Positions 14,548 through 24,100 of a stretch of 64,000 nucleotides of DNA are shown here, in pieces. A program made the translations under genes and the position numbers. Source of the stretch: Gemmatimonadetes bacterium T265 (GTDB taxonomy: Bacteria; Gemmatimonadota; Gemmatimonadetes; Gemmatimonadales; Gemmatimonadaceae); the NCBI GenBank assembly GCA_019973575.1, contig BPUI01000002.1, positions 1,333,888 to 1,397,887 on the forward strand. The letters run 5' to 3'. Below the pieces are notes generated by a model that saw only the letters and a program-made list of their open reading frames with translations, did no database searches and had not been told where the DNA came from. The stretch's first letter is position 1. Each line of letters begins with the position of its first letter.

Positions 14548-15720
14548 ATGCCGACCGCGACGGCGCCGACGCGCGCCCCCCTCCGCCTCGCCTACGCGAG
14601 CGCGATCGCGCTCGCCGACGGGAGGCCCGCCGCGTGGCAGCAGATCCTCTGCGCCGGCACGTGGCAGCACCCGAGCTACGGGACGCTCGCCATCACGCCC
14701 GGCGACCTCGCCGAGTTGAAGGCGAACTTCGACGCCGGCGTCCGCGCGTTCGTGTACGCCGACTACGACCACGGGATTGCGAGCCCGAAAGGCGACGGCA
14801 ACGCGATCGCCGCCGGCGAGGTCAAGGCCGTGGACCTTCGCGGCAACGGCCGGGAGCTGTGGGCGCTGTACGAGCCCACGCAACGCGCCGCCGACAAGAT
14901 CGCCGCCGGCGAGTACCGCTTCACGAGCGCCGACTTCGAGACCGGCTACGTCGACCGCCGCACGGGCAAGCCCGTGGGCAAGGTGCTCCGCGGCTTCGCG
15001 CTCACGAACCGGCCGTTCGTCGAAGGCATGGCGCCGTTGACGCTGTCGGAAATCCCCGCCCTCCTCGACGCGGCGGCACCGGGGGCCGCCCTCCTCTGCG
15101 CCGAGTACCCGAACGAGGCTGCGGCCTCCGGAGTCCCGATGTCCGTCAAGACGAAGCTCCAGCTCGCGGAGTCCGCGAGCGACGCCGACGTCGAGACCGC
15201 GGTCGACACGCTGCTCTCCGAGCGGCAGGCCGCGGCCCCGACCACCACCGCGCTCGGCGAGATGCGCACCGCCCTGCAGCTCAGCGACGACGCCCCCGCG
15301 GCCGACGTCGTGGCCCGCGTGCGCACGCTCGCCGACGAGAACGCCGCGCTCACCAAGACGAAGCGCGAGGGCGAGGCCGACCGGCTCCTCGACGACGCGG
15401 TGCGCGGCGGGAAGCTGACGCCCGCGGAAAAGCCGCACTGGCGCACGCAGCTCCTGCACGACGTGCCGGCGGTCGCGGACGGCGCGAAGACCCTGCTCGC
15501 GCAGATGCCGAAGCGCGTTCCGGTCGGCACCCGCACCGCGGACGCGACGAGCACGCAGGCGAAGCCGAGCGGCGAGCAGCTGCTCGACGACACGATCAAG
15601 GACCTCCAGAAGGCCGACCCGACGCTCACCTACGGCGCCGCGCTCGTCGCCGCCGAGCGGCAGCTCACCGCCGCGGGCACTCCGCCCAAGACCTCCCCAG
15701 CCGACGACGAGGCCGTCTAA
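14548..15720 (+). CDS. Mu-I-like prohead protease with scaffold region
   Basis: A 390-residue protein from ATG 14548; GTG 14536, four codons upstream, is possible. The N-terminal 150 residues (AWQQILCAGTWQHPSYGTLAITPGDLAELKANFDAGVRAFVYADYDHG...FTSADFETGYVDRRTGKPVGKVLRGFALTNRPFVEGM) match the Mu gpI-type head-maturation proteases. The rest is charged and coiled (ENAALTKTKREGEADRLLDD), as expected of a fused scaffold that is cleaved during maturation. It lies between two decoration genes and upstream of the capsid gene. Confidence 0.8.
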   Translation: MPTATAPTRAPLRLAYASAIALADGRPAAWQQILCAGTWQHPSYGTLAITPGDLAELKANFDAGVRAFVYADYDHGIASPKGDGNAIAAGEVKAVDLRGNGRELWALYEPTQRAADKIAAGEYRFTSADFETGYVDRRTGKPVGKVLRGFALTNRPFVEGMAPLTLSEIPALLDAAAPGAALLCAEYPNEAAASGVPMSVKTKLQLAESASDADVETAVDTLLSERQAAAPTTTALGEMRTALQLSDDAPAADVVARVRTLADENAALTKTKREGEADRLLDDAVRGGKLTPAEKPHWRTQLLHDVPAVADGAKTLLAQMPKRVPVGTRTADATSTQAKPSGEQLLDDTIKDLQKADPTLTYGAALVAAERQLTAAGTPPKTSPADDEAV

Positions 15721-15722
15721 CG

Positions 15723-16124
15723 ATGCCGAGCAACAAGCAGGTCAGCCCCACGCTCGAGAAGAAGGGCTTCGTCAACGAAGACGCGGCCGTGCTCCTCCCC
15801 GGGCTCGCCGTGAAGTACGGCCAGGCGGAACACGGCTGCGCGCGCGTCGCGGCCGCGAACGGCCGCGCGATGGGCGTCGTCGCGCTCGACCAGGCCCAGG
15901 GCCAGGGCGACATGACGGCCGTGCACATCGGCTTCGGCGAGGCGTGCTACGTCCGCGCCGGCGCCGCGTTCGCGTACGGCGCCTACCTCACGACGGACGC
16001 GACCGGCCGCTGGGTCACCGCGGCGAGCGGCCAGCTCGTGCAAGCCGAGTCCCTCGGTGCCGCGGCGGCGATCGACGACCTCGTCGGCGCGATCCGGCAC
16101 TCCGGCCTCTCCGTGGCGCCGTAA
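15723..16124 (+). CDS. Head decoration protein (DUF2190-like)
   Basis: A 133-residue protein starting two bases after the protease stop (TAACGATG). The beta-rich sequence (LPGLAVKYGQAEHG, GRAMGVVALDQAQGQGDMTAVHIGFGEACYVRAG, TDATGRWVTAASGQLVQA) fits DUF2190 decoration proteins that stabilise capsids. It is a paralogue of the N-terminal domain at 13317. Its position directly before the major capsid gene supports the role. Confidence 0.75.
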   Translation: MPSNKQVSPTLEKKGFVNEDAAVLLPGLAVKYGQAEHGCARVAAANGRAMGVVALDQAQGQGDMTAVHIGFGEACYVRAGAAFAYGAYLTTDATGRWVTAASGQLVQAESLGAAAAIDDLVGAIRHSGLSVAP

Positions 16125-16167
16125 CGGCCGCCCCTCCCCTCCCTTCCCTCCCCAGGAGTCCGCGGCC

Positions 16168-17145
16168 ATGCCCGCCCCGAATCAACTCAAGGTGAACACT
16201 CGGCTGACCAACGTCAGCGTCGGGTACAAGAACGACGGCTACATCGCCGACGAGGTCTCGCCCCTGCTGCCCGTGCCGAAGCAGGCCGGCCTCATCCTCG
16301 AGGCCGACAAGTCCATGCTCCAGGCCGACGACCAGGGCGACGACACGATCGGCATGGGCGAGGAGCCCGGCATCCTCAAGACCGAGATCCGGGACCGCAC
16401 GTACAGCACGCGCGAGCGCGCGCGCGGCGTGACCGTGCACGACGACGAGGTCGACGCCGACAACGCCGAGGAGGCGCCGTACGAGGTCAAGGTCCAGAAG
16501 ACCGAGGCGGCGACCGAGCGGCTCGTCCTCAACCGCGAGCTCCGGGTCGCGATGGGCGCGCGCGCGGCGGGGATCCCGCAGTCGAGCCCCACCACCAAGT
16601 GGGACCAGGCGGGCGACGTGCTCGGCGACGTGACGCCGGCGAAGCTCGCGATCAAGAACGCGATCGGCGTCCCGCCCAACTACGCGGTCGTGCCGTGGGA
16701 GGTCGTCGAGCTGCTCAAGCAGAATCCGTCGCTCGCGAAGTTCTTCTCCGGCGGCGCGACGACGAGCACGCTCGCCGTGCTCACGTCGGGCGTGCTCTCC
16801 GCCATCTTCGGCGTGCCCAACATCCTCGTGCCGCGCGCGGGGCAGCTGACGGGCAACATGACCGCCGGCTTCAAGAGCGGCAGCACGACGAGCGTCTGGG
16901 GCGACAACGTGACCCTGTTCTACCGCCCGCCCGTCCCGGCGCGGCAGATGGTGGCCGCGTTCTACACCTATGTGTGGAAGAACGCCTTCCGCGGCGCGGC
17001 GACTAACGCGAAGGGCCTCGTGGTCACCGAGAACTACGAGGCGCGGCAGCGCACGCTCTACATCGACGCGCGCCGGTACAGCGACGAGCAGACGCTCATC
17101 AGCGAGGCCGCGTACACCCTCACCAACGTGCTCGCCAGCATCTAA
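16168..17145 (+). CDS. Major capsid protein
   Basis: A 325-residue protein with a strong AGGAG ribosome-binding site ten bases before the ATG. The order (IADEVSPLLPVPKQAG, LKTEIRDRTYSTRERARGVTVHDDEVD, a central helix, PPNYAVVPWEVVELLKQNPSLAKFF, FGVPNILVPRA, SVWGDNVTLFY) is that of an HK97-fold major capsid protein of the Mu-T-like or DUF5309/E-type groups. It assembles the icosahedral shell, with cleavage or scaffolding provided by the protein at 14548. Confidence 0.85.
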   Translation: MPAPNQLKVNTRLTNVSVGYKNDGYIADEVSPLLPVPKQAGLILEADKSMLQADDQGDDTIGMGEEPGILKTEIRDRTYSTRERARGVTVHDDEVDADNAEEAPYEVKVQKTEAATERLVLNRELRVAMGARAAGIPQSSPTTKWDQAGDVLGDVTPAKLAIKNAIGVPPNYAVVPWEVVELLKQNPSLAKFFSGGATTSTLAVLTSGVLSAIFGVPNILVPRAGQLTGNMTAGFKSGSTTSVWGDNVTLFYRPPVPARQMVAAFYTYVWKNAFRGAATNAKGLVVTENYEARQRTLYIDARRYSDEQTLISEAAYTLTNVLASI

Positions 17146-17216
17146 GGCGAGCGGCGGCGACGCGCGCGGCCGCCACCCCGGCGCCGCGCGCCCGCCGTCC
17201 CGACGGGAGATCCGCC

Positions 17217-17396
17217 ATGAAGCTGACCGCCAAGACGCGCCTGCTGCACCGAGAGAAGGCCGACGAGATGCCGGTCCACGTCGAGATCGGCGAGACGTTC
17301 GAGTGCGACGCCAAGCGCGCCAAGGTGCTCGTCGACCAGGGCGAGGCCGAGGAAGTCGCGAAGGCCCCGAAGCCCGACACGCCCCCCGCCACCTGA
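17217..17396 (+). CDS. Small head-associated protein (59 aa)
   Basis: The ATG at 17217 follows a GGGAGA ribosome-binding site. The product reads MKLTAKTRLLHREK with an acidic middle (HVEIGETFECDAKRAKVLVDQGEAEEV), a small beta-barrel-like pattern common in short proteins between capsid and connector genes. It is too short for many gene finders, but spacing (71 bp after capsid, 8 bp before the next gene) and codon bias support it. It may be a minor decoration or head-completion protein. Confidence 0.6.
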   Translation: MKLTAKTRLLHREKADEMPVHVEIGETFECDAKRAKVLVDQGEAEEVAKAPKPDTPPAT

Positions 17397-17404
17397 GCCC
17401 CCCG

Positions 17405-17749
17405 ATGGACACCAACATCGTCGACCCCGTCGCCGCGCCGGCCGCCCCCGCGCCGGCCGCGGCCGCCGCCCCGGCCCCCGCCATCGCCCCCGAGGTCGCC
17501 GCGATCGAGCAGGCGATCGAGACGGCCGTCGCCCACGGCGCCGCGCACGTCGAGCAGCAGCTCGCCCAGCACGCGCCCGCCGAGGTCGCAATCGGGGGCA
17601 CCGTCGCCGTGGAGGCGGTCGCGCACGCCACCGAGCGGTGGATCCACGCGGGCGTGCAGATGGCCGCGGGCGCGGTCGCGCACGTCACCCTCGACACGGC
17701 CGCCACCCTCGTGAAGCGCGGGCTCGCGAAGCTCCGCGCGGCGGTCTAA
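17405..17749 (+). CDS. Hypothetical Ala-rich phage protein (114 aa)
   Basis: The ATG at 17405 is eight bases after the previous stop. The product has an Ala/Pro-rich N-terminus and then helical segments (EVAAIEQAIETAVAHGAAHVEQQLAQH, VEAVAHATERWIHAGVQMAAGAVAHVTL) ending in a basic helix. No hallmark domain is seen. Its place between capsid and head-tail connector genes suggests a structural or morphogenetic role. Confidence 0.55.
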   Translation: MDTNIVDPVAAPAAPAPAAAAAPAPAIAPEVAAIEQAIETAVAHGAAHVEQQLAQHAPAEVAIGGTVAVEAVAHATERWIHAGVQMAAGAVAHVTLDTAATLVKRGLAKLRAAV

Positions 17750-17777
17750 CGCCGCGCCCGCGCCCGGACCCCGCGTC

Positions 17778-18242
17778 ATGCCCACGGTCTACGCCGCGCC
17801 CGCGGACGTCGCGCGCGAGCTCGTCGCGCTGCTGCCGGCCGGCTTCCCGGTCGAGCCGGCCGCGGGCGACAGCACGCCCAGCGTCGCCGACGTCGTGGCC
17901 GAGATCCAGAGCGTGACGACGGGGCTCCGGGTGCGCGTGGTGCGCGCGCTCGGCGCCGAACCGCAGTGGACCGACGACGCGGCCGCGCTCCTCACGCGGG
18001 GCGTCGTCCACAAGGTCTGCGCGTGGGTGCTCCGGCGCGTCACGACCGGCATGGCCGTCGTCGACGTCGTCAAGCTCACGCAGCCCTACGAGGACGTCTA
18101 CCGCGACGTGCTCAGCGAAATCCAGCTCCTGCCGGACCTCTTCCGCGCGACGACCGTCCCGGAGCACCGCGTCGGGCGCCCCGCGGCGCCCCGGTGCCCC
18201 GTGCTCGGCGACGACGCGGTCGGGCGGACCGACACGTACTGA
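17778..18242 (+). CDS. Probable head-tail connector protein (154 aa)
   Basis: This 154-residue protein begins MPTVYAAPADVARELVALLP, a typical opening of helical adaptor proteins of the HK97 gp6/DUF1320 kind. Helices follow (VADVVAEIQSVTTGLRVRVVRALG, AALLTRGVVHKVCAWVLRRVT, YRDVLSEIQLLPDLF). It sits after the capsid group and before the gpG-like gene, the usual connector position. The role is inferred from order and helix pattern. Confidence 0.6.
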   Translation: MPTVYAAPADVARELVALLPAGFPVEPAAGDSTPSVADVVAEIQSVTTGLRVRVVRALGAEPQWTDDAAALLTRGVVHKVCAWVLRRVTTGMAVVDVVKLTQPYEDVYRDVLSEIQLLPDLFRATTVPEHRVGRPAAPRCPVLGDDAVGRTDTY

Positions 18243-18255
18243 CGCGGCCGCCCCG

Positions 18256-18864
18256 ATGCCCGGGTTCTTCCACCTCCGCTTCCGCGCCGATGGACTCGCC
18301 GAAGTCCGCGACGTCGCGCTGACCGCGCGGCAGCGCGTCGCGGACCTCCGGCCCGCGTTCGCCGTCGTGGCCGAGAACCTCCGCGCCTACCAGCGCCGAG
18401 TGTTCGACACCGAGGGCGCGGCGCTCGGCTCGCCGTGGGCGCCGCTCGCGGCCCGCACGGTGGCCGCCCGCACGCACGGCTGGGGACACTACCGCCTCGC
18501 CTCGACCGAGGGCCCCGCGCGCCGCGTCCTGCACTGGACGCACGGCCTCCGCGAGTCGCTCACCGCCGACGGCGCCGACGGCGCGATCGCGAGCATCAGC
18601 GCGACGACCCTCCTCTTCGGGACCGCGGTCCCGTACGCGGCCGCGGCCAACGCGCGCCGCCGCTTCTTCGACTTCCCCGAAGCGGTGCAGGTGACCGCGA
18701 TGGTGCAGCCGGTGCAGCGGTACCTGCTCGGCGAGGACCCGCGTACGGGCCAGGGCCGGCGGCGCTCGCGCCGCGTCGGCAGTCCGATCGCGGACGTCGG
18801 CGGGACCGTCGTCGGCGTCCTCCGCCAGGCGCTGCCCGACCCCCTGAGCGAGGCGGCCGACTGA
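18256..18864 (+). CDS. Virion morphogenesis protein, gpG/tail-completion type
   Basis: A 202-residue protein with the Mu gpG/P2 gpS-like signature: RRVFDTEGAALGSPWAPLAARTVAAR, then LHWTHGLRESL, ISATTLLFGTAVPYAAAAN and RRRFFDFPEA. These proteins act at the head-tail junction or tail completion. It follows the connector gene by 13 bases and overlaps the next start by one base (TGATG). Confidence 0.75.
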   Translation: MPGFFHLRFRADGLAEVRDVALTARQRVADLRPAFAVVAENLRAYQRRVFDTEGAALGSPWAPLAARTVAARTHGWGHYRLASTEGPARRVLHWTHGLRESLTADGADGAIASISATTLLFGTAVPYAAAANARRRFFDFPEAVQVTAMVQPVQRYLLGEDPRTGQGRRRSRRVGSPIADVGGTVVGVLRQALPDPLSEAAD

Positions 18865-19439
18865 TGGGCATCGCGCGCGTACTCGAGGAGCTGCGCGAGG
18901 CGTCGGCCACGCTCCCGGACTACGTCCGCGGCGCGGCCGACGCCGCGGGCGTCGCGCTCGTCGACCGGGTGGCCGTCTACGACTGGTGGAAGACCGAGGC
19001 CGAGATGGCCCGCACGGTGTTCCCCGCGCTCGCCTTCACGTGGGACGGCACGACGACGCGCGCGCGGCGTGCGCCGGCGGGTCGGCGGAGCGTGCACCGG
19101 ATCACCGCGTCCTACGCCTACCGCTCGGCGAACCTCGACGAGATCCAGCGGCACATCCTGCACGTGCCGGACGCGCTGCTCGCGTGGCTCGACGCGTTCC
19201 CGACCCAGAGCCGCGCGCCCGGCACCGGCCGGACCGTCGTCGCGGTGAACGTCGACGAGGCCGAGAAGGAGGTCGCCTACGAACTCACCCACGACGTGAT
19301 GCCGCAGAAGGGCGGCGTCTTCGTCTGGAGCGCCGACGTCGCGCTCACCGTGCTCGCGTTCGACGCGGCCGCGATCCTCCCGCGCGCGCCCGACCCGGCG
19401 CCGCCGGCGGGCCTCACGCTCACCCCCGTCCCGGCCTAA
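18864..19439 (+). CDS. Probable tail terminator/neck protein (191 aa)
   Basis: The ATG at 18864 shares its A with the previous stop. The 191-residue protein has a helical start (RVLEELREASATLPDYVRGAADAAG) and a beta-rich middle (VHRITASYAYRSANLDEIQRHI, TVVAVNVDEAEKEVAYELTHDVMP, GGVFVWSADVALTVLAF). Position between the gpG-like and tail-tube genes is that of tail terminators that cap the tail. No diagnostic motif is seen, so the label rests on synteny. Confidence 0.5.
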   Translation: MGIARVLEELREASATLPDYVRGAADAAGVALVDRVAVYDWWKTEAEMARTVFPALAFTWDGTTTRARRAPAGRRSVHRITASYAYRSANLDEIQRHILHVPDALLAWLDAFPTQSRAPGTGRTVVAVNVDEAEKEVAYELTHDVMPQKGGVFVWSADVALTVLAFDAAAILPRAPDPAPPAGLTLTPVPA

Positions 19440-19483
19440 CGGCCGGGCGTTCGCCCCACCGCTCCCCCACCCGGACCCGACCC

Positions 19484-20308
19484 ATGAAAGCGACGCCCTC
19501 CTCCGAACTGCTGGTGCTCGGCGCCGGCGAACTCCTGTTCGACCCGTTCACCGACGACGGCCTCTCGACCGGCTTCATCCACCTCGGCAACTGCGACAGC
19601 TTCTCGCTGACGATCGCGACGACCGAGCTGGAGATGAAGAACTTCATGAACCGCCAGCGCGGCACGTACAAGAAGATCGTGAAGGAGACCGCGGTCACGG
19701 GCAAGATCGGCGCGATGGAGTTCGGCGTCGAGACGCTGGCGCTGGCCTACCTCGCCACGCAGGCGAAGACGGCGCAGGCGGGCGCGACGGTCACCGCCGA
19801 GGCGCTTACGCCCGCCGGCGGCGTGCTGCTCGGGCGCGCCTACAAGACCAAGCAGCGCGGCATCTCGGCCGTGACGGTCCACAAGGGCGCGACGGCGCTC
19901 GCGGCCTACAACGCGGCGACCGGCACGGGCGACTACAAGGTCCTCGACGCCCCGGGCGGGATGATCCAGATCCTGGACACGCCGAGCACGGCGGGGGTTG
20001 TCGACGGCGACGCGCTGACGGTCGACTACACCGCCGCGCCGCTCACCGGCGCGACCGCGCTCGACGTCCTGCACGGCGCGACCCGGCCGCAGCTGACGGG
20101 GACGCTCTTCTTCAAGAGCGACAACGTCACCGGCCCGAACTACGACGCGCAGGTCTGGCAGGCGACGCTCAAGCCGGACGGCGACCTCGGGCTCATCACC
20201 ACCGAGTTCGCGAAGATGAACTTCGCGCTGACGGCGCTCGACGACTCCGCCGGCGCGCACGGCGGCTCCGTCGCGTCGCCGTTCTTCGACAAGGTCATCC
20301 GCGGGTAA
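19484..20308 (+). CDS. Major tail tube protein
   Basis: A 274-residue beta-rich protein: LLVLGAGELLFDPF, FIHLGNCDSFSLTIATTELEMKNFMN, KIVKETAVTGKIGAMEFGVETLALAYL, and a C-terminal GTLFFKSDNVTGPNYDAQVWQATLKPDGDLGLI. This pattern is typical of siphovirus tube proteins that stack as hexamers around the tape measure. The chaperone and tape-measure genes follow. The ATG at 19484 lies in a C-rich leader without a strong ribosome-binding site. Confidence 0.82.
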   Translation: MKATPSSELLVLGAGELLFDPFTDDGLSTGFIHLGNCDSFSLTIATTELEMKNFMNRQRGTYKKIVKETAVTGKIGAMEFGVETLALAYLATQAKTAQAGATVTAEALTPAGGVLLGRAYKTKQRGISAVTVHKGATALAAYNAATGTGDYKVLDAPGGMIQILDTPSTAGVVDGDALTVDYTAAPLTGATALDVLHGATRPQLTGTLFFKSDNVTGPNYDAQVWQATLKPDGDLGLITTEFAKMNFALTALDDSAGAHGGSVASPFFDKVIRG

Positions 20309-20379
20309 CGTTCTACGGCGCGCGGGCAGTACGTTAGGCACTCTCCCGCGCGTCGTCCTCGCTCCCACCCTCGCCGCCC

Positions 20380-20802
20380 ATGGACGACACCTTCGCGCCG
20401 CACACGCCCGAGCCCCAGTTCCCCGACCTGTCCGTGCGGGTGGCGATCGACGGCGTCGCCTACGTCTCGACCGCGGCCGACGCGCTCACCTTCGAGCAGT
20501 CGCTCGCGTTCCTCGCCGAGGCCGACGCGGCCGGGCTCACGCCCGAGCGCCGGGCCGAGTTCCTCGCCATCGGGGACGAGGCGACGCGCGCGCAGGTGTT
20601 CATGACGTTCGTCTACCGGAGCGGCCGGGCGTTCGACCTGCTCGCGACGTCGCTCGTGCGGGAGGGCGCGGCCTGGACGCCGGCGCAGGCGGCCGAGAAC
20701 CGCGGCCGGTTCGCGACGGCCACAGGCGCCCGAAACCACCAGGCGCTCGCCCGCGCCCTCGCGTACGCCCTCTTCGCGCTTTTTCCCACCACGGGCGCCT
20801 AG
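20380..20802 (+). CDS. Tail assembly chaperone, G-like product
   Basis: A 140-residue protein between tube and tape-measure genes. It has a short beta N-terminus (VRVAIDGVAYVSTAADALTF) and helices (LAEADAAGLTPERRAEFLAIGDEATRAQVF). Near its end the codons CTT-TTT-CCC (20779-20787) allow -1 slippage into a long downstream open frame, as in lambda G/GT. The protein is thought to hold the tape measure during tube assembly and is not in the final virion. Confidence 0.7.
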   Translation: MDDTFAPHTPEPQFPDLSVRVAIDGVAYVSTAADALTFEQSLAFLAEADAAGLTPERRAEFLAIGDEATRAQVFMTFVYRSGRAFDLLATSLVREGAAWTPAQAAENRGRFATATGARNHQALARALAYALFALFPTTGA

Positions 20803-21146
20803 AACGGCAGTACGCCGACTGCTTCCAGGCGGAGTCGTCGACGCCGACGCTTCCCAGGTCCCCCGGCGGCCGCGCCCGACGCCGGACGTCCGTCGCCCCA
20901 CCCCCGCCCCCGCCGGCGCGCTTCGGCCGCTGGTCCCCCGTCCTCGCCACCCTGTCGGGGCACGACCCCGACGCCGAACGCCGGATCCTCCGCTGGCCGC
21001 TCGCCAACGGCCTCGCCGCCTACCGCGACGCGCTCGTGCGCGAGGCCGAGGCCGCGTACCGCCACGCGACCCTGCTCTACGTGACGGCGGGCAACCCCGA
21101 CGTCGACCCGCCGCCCCGCCCCGCCCTCCTGGGCGAGGACGCCTAA
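20784..21146 (+). CDS. T extension of the tail chaperone, reached by -1 frameshift
   Basis: This frame has no start of its own but is open from upstream of the slippery site to the TAA at 21144-21146. It adds about 120 residues (CFQAESSTPTLPRSPGG, a Pro-rich linker, then FGRWSPVLATLSGH, RWPLANGLAAYRDALVREAEAAYRHATLLYV). It lies in the -1 phase relative to the G-like gene, the direction used by lambda-type GT fusions, and fills what would otherwise be a 378-bp gap. The C-terminal helices would bind the tape measure. Confidence 0.65.
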   Translation, partial: SHHGRLERQYADCFQAESSTPTLPRSPGGRARRRTSVAPPPPPPARFGRWSPVLATLSGHDPDAERRILRWPLANGLAAYRDALVREAEAAYRHATLLYVTAGNPDVDPPPRPALLGEDA

Positions 21147-21180
21147 CGCCCGCCGACCCCTTCGCCCGCCGCCCCGTTCC

Positions 21181-24100
21181 ATGGCCGACCAGACGTCGCG
21201 CGTCACCCTGACGCTCTCGGCCGTCGACGACGGCGCCACGCGCGTGGTCCAGGCGCTCGAGGCGGCGGCGACGTCGGCGGCGGGCGGGATCGCGGGCGCG
21301 CAGGCCGCGGCCGCCGCCGCGGGGGAGGCGGCCGCGGCCGACCTCGGCGCCTCCGGCGCCGCGGCCCAGGCGTCGGCCGCGGAGTTCGAGACCGCGGCGG
21401 CGGCGCTCAAGGCGCTCGGGATCGCGGCGAAGGTCACCGGGGACGACGGCGCGGCCTCGCTCCGGCAGCTCGTCGTCGCCGCCCGCGACGTCGCGAGCGC
21501 GAACGCCAGCTTGCAGGGCTTCGGCCTCGCGCCGAGGGCCGTCGACGCCGACACGGCGAAGGCGAACGCCGCCGCGGCGCGCGCGGCCGCGCAAGAGCGG
21601 GCTGCGGCGGCGCAGGAAGCGGCCGCGGCGTCCGCCGCGGCCGGGGCCGGCGCCGAGGCCGCCGCGGCCGGCGTCCGGGCGCTCACTCGGGCCGAGATCG
21701 AGCAGCAGGAGGTCATCCGGGCCGCGAACGCCGCGCTCCGGGACGAGGTCCGCGAGTCGCTCGGGCTGAACAACGCGGCCCGCGCCGCGGCCGCCGCGAA
21801 GGCGGAGGAGGTCGCCGCCCGGCGCGCCGCCGCCGAGGCGGCCCGGGTCGAGGCGGCCGAGAAGCGGACCGCGGACCAGGCCGCGACGGCGAGCGCGCGC
21901 GAGGCGGCGGCGGCGCAGGCGACCGCGAACCAGGAGGCGCTCGCGAGCGAGCGGGCCGCGACCGAGGCGGCGGGCGCCCGGCGCGCCGCGATCCTGGAGA
22001 CGGTCAAGCAGATCGTCATCCTCGAGGCGGCGTACGGCGCGCTCCACAAGGCGGCGCAGTTCGTCGAGACGGGGGTCACGTTCAACACGACCCTCGAAAG
22101 CGCGTCGCTCGGCATCACCGCCGTGCTGAACGCGCAGGCCCAGCTCCGGGACGGCCAGGGGCGACAGCTCGAGGGCCAGGAGAAGCTGAACGCGGCCGAA
22201 GCGGTGGCCGACGATCAGATCCGGAAGCTCCGGGTCGACTCGCTCCAGACCGCGAGCACGACGCAACAGCTCGTCGAGAACCTGCAGGCCGCCGAGGGCG
22301 CGGGCCTCCGGGCGGGGCTGACGGTCGACCAGATCCGGGGCCTCGTCGTCCGGATGACGCAGGCGGCGGGCGCGCTCAACGTGCCGTTCAGCGAGTTGAA
22401 CGTGTCGATGGTCGAGCTGCTCTCGGGGCACGTCAACCTCCGGAACCGCCTGCTCATCGAGCTCGGCATCCGGCAGCAGGACGTCGCGCTCGCGAAGCAG
22501 CAGGGGACCCTCGTCGACTACATCACCGACAAGCTCGCCCGGTACGGCGACATCGGCACCCGGGTCGCCGGCAGCTTCAAGGGGATCAACAGCAACCTCA
22601 CCGAGACGCTGCACATAGTCTCGGGCGAGGCGACCCGGCCCCTGTTCGACGGGTTCAAGGCCGCGGCGCAGGACGCGCTGCACGGGCTCTTCGACTTCAC
22701 GACGGCCGACGTGGCCACGCAGGTCAAGCCGCTCGTCGCCGGCCTGCAGGAGGGGTTCAAGGCCGGGGGCGCGCTGCTCGGCGACGTGTTCGTCGGCGCG
22801 GTGCACGGTGCGCAGGACCTCGCGCGGTGGCTGCAGGAGAACCGGAGCGAGATCACCCCGCTGGTGGCGAGCGGGCTGGAGCTCGCGCGCACGGTCGGCG
22901 GTCTCGCGGGCGACGTCGCCGGCGTCGCGGCGGCGACCGTCCGCTGGGGCGTCGAGACCGGGACGGTGCGCGCGATCCTCGACGGCGTCCGGGACGTGAT
23001 CCAGTTCGTGCGCGACCACCCGATCACGGCCGGGCTCGCGGTCGCGGCGTACGAGGGGGGCATCTTCGGCGCAGCTGGGGCGGCGCGCGCGGTCGCGGCC
23101 GTAGGGTCGATCCTGACGGCGGTCCGCGAGCTCACGGTCGCCGAACTCGCCGCCAACGCCGCCGCCGCGATCAACCCGTACGTGCTCGCGGCCGCCGGGA
23201 TCGCGGCGCTGCTCGTCTACGTGGAGAAGCTCCGGGGGGAGCGCGCGGCGGAAGTCCAGCAGCTGACGGCGAGCAACACCGCGTACGGCGCGCAGACCGC
23301 GCACCTGGTGACGCTGACCCGCGAGTACCAGGCGCTGCAGGCGCAGATCGCCGGGGGCGCGCTCCAGGGGCAGGCGCTCGCGAGCGCGCAGCAGCGCCTC
23401 CGCGACCTGACCGACGAGCTGGTGAAGCTCGACCCCGCCTACCGGAGCGCGCTCGCCTCGGCCGGCACCTCGCACCGCTCGCTCGCCGAGGCGATCCAGG
23501 CCGAGACCGACGCGCGGGTGCGGAACATCCGCACGGTGGCCGCCTCGGCGAGCGCCGCGCTGTTCGCGGCCGAGGACGCGCGCGACCAACTGTTAGGCAA
23601 GATCAGCCGGAACGGCGCCGCGCTCGAGCTGCAGACCGACGGCACGTTCAAGGTCATCGGGAAGGACGCGGCGAGCCTGAACGCCGCGCTCGCGCCGCTG
23701 CAAGACCGGGTCGTCCGCGCGAGCCAGGAGCTCGGCGCGCTGCGGGGCGCCGTCGACGCGGTCGACCGCGTGCTCGCCGCGCCGAAGAGCCCGCCCACGG
23801 TCACCGCCCCGACGGAGCCGCCCGACGGCCGGAAGGCCGCCGCCGACGCGAACAAGGACGCCGCGGGCGCGGTCCAGGACGCGAAGGCGAAGCTCGCCGA
23901 GCTGAAGGCCACCGAGGACGACCTCCTCGCGCGCTCGGCGATCTCGATCGCGACGTACGTGCGCACCGTCGCGGCCGGGATCACGGCCGCGTACGCCGCC
24001 GAGCGCGCCGCGCTCACGGCCGACCGCGACGCGCAGACCGACGCGGCGAGCCGACGGCGCGTCCAGGCCCGGCTCGACGCGTTAGGCAGTGAGGAACTCA

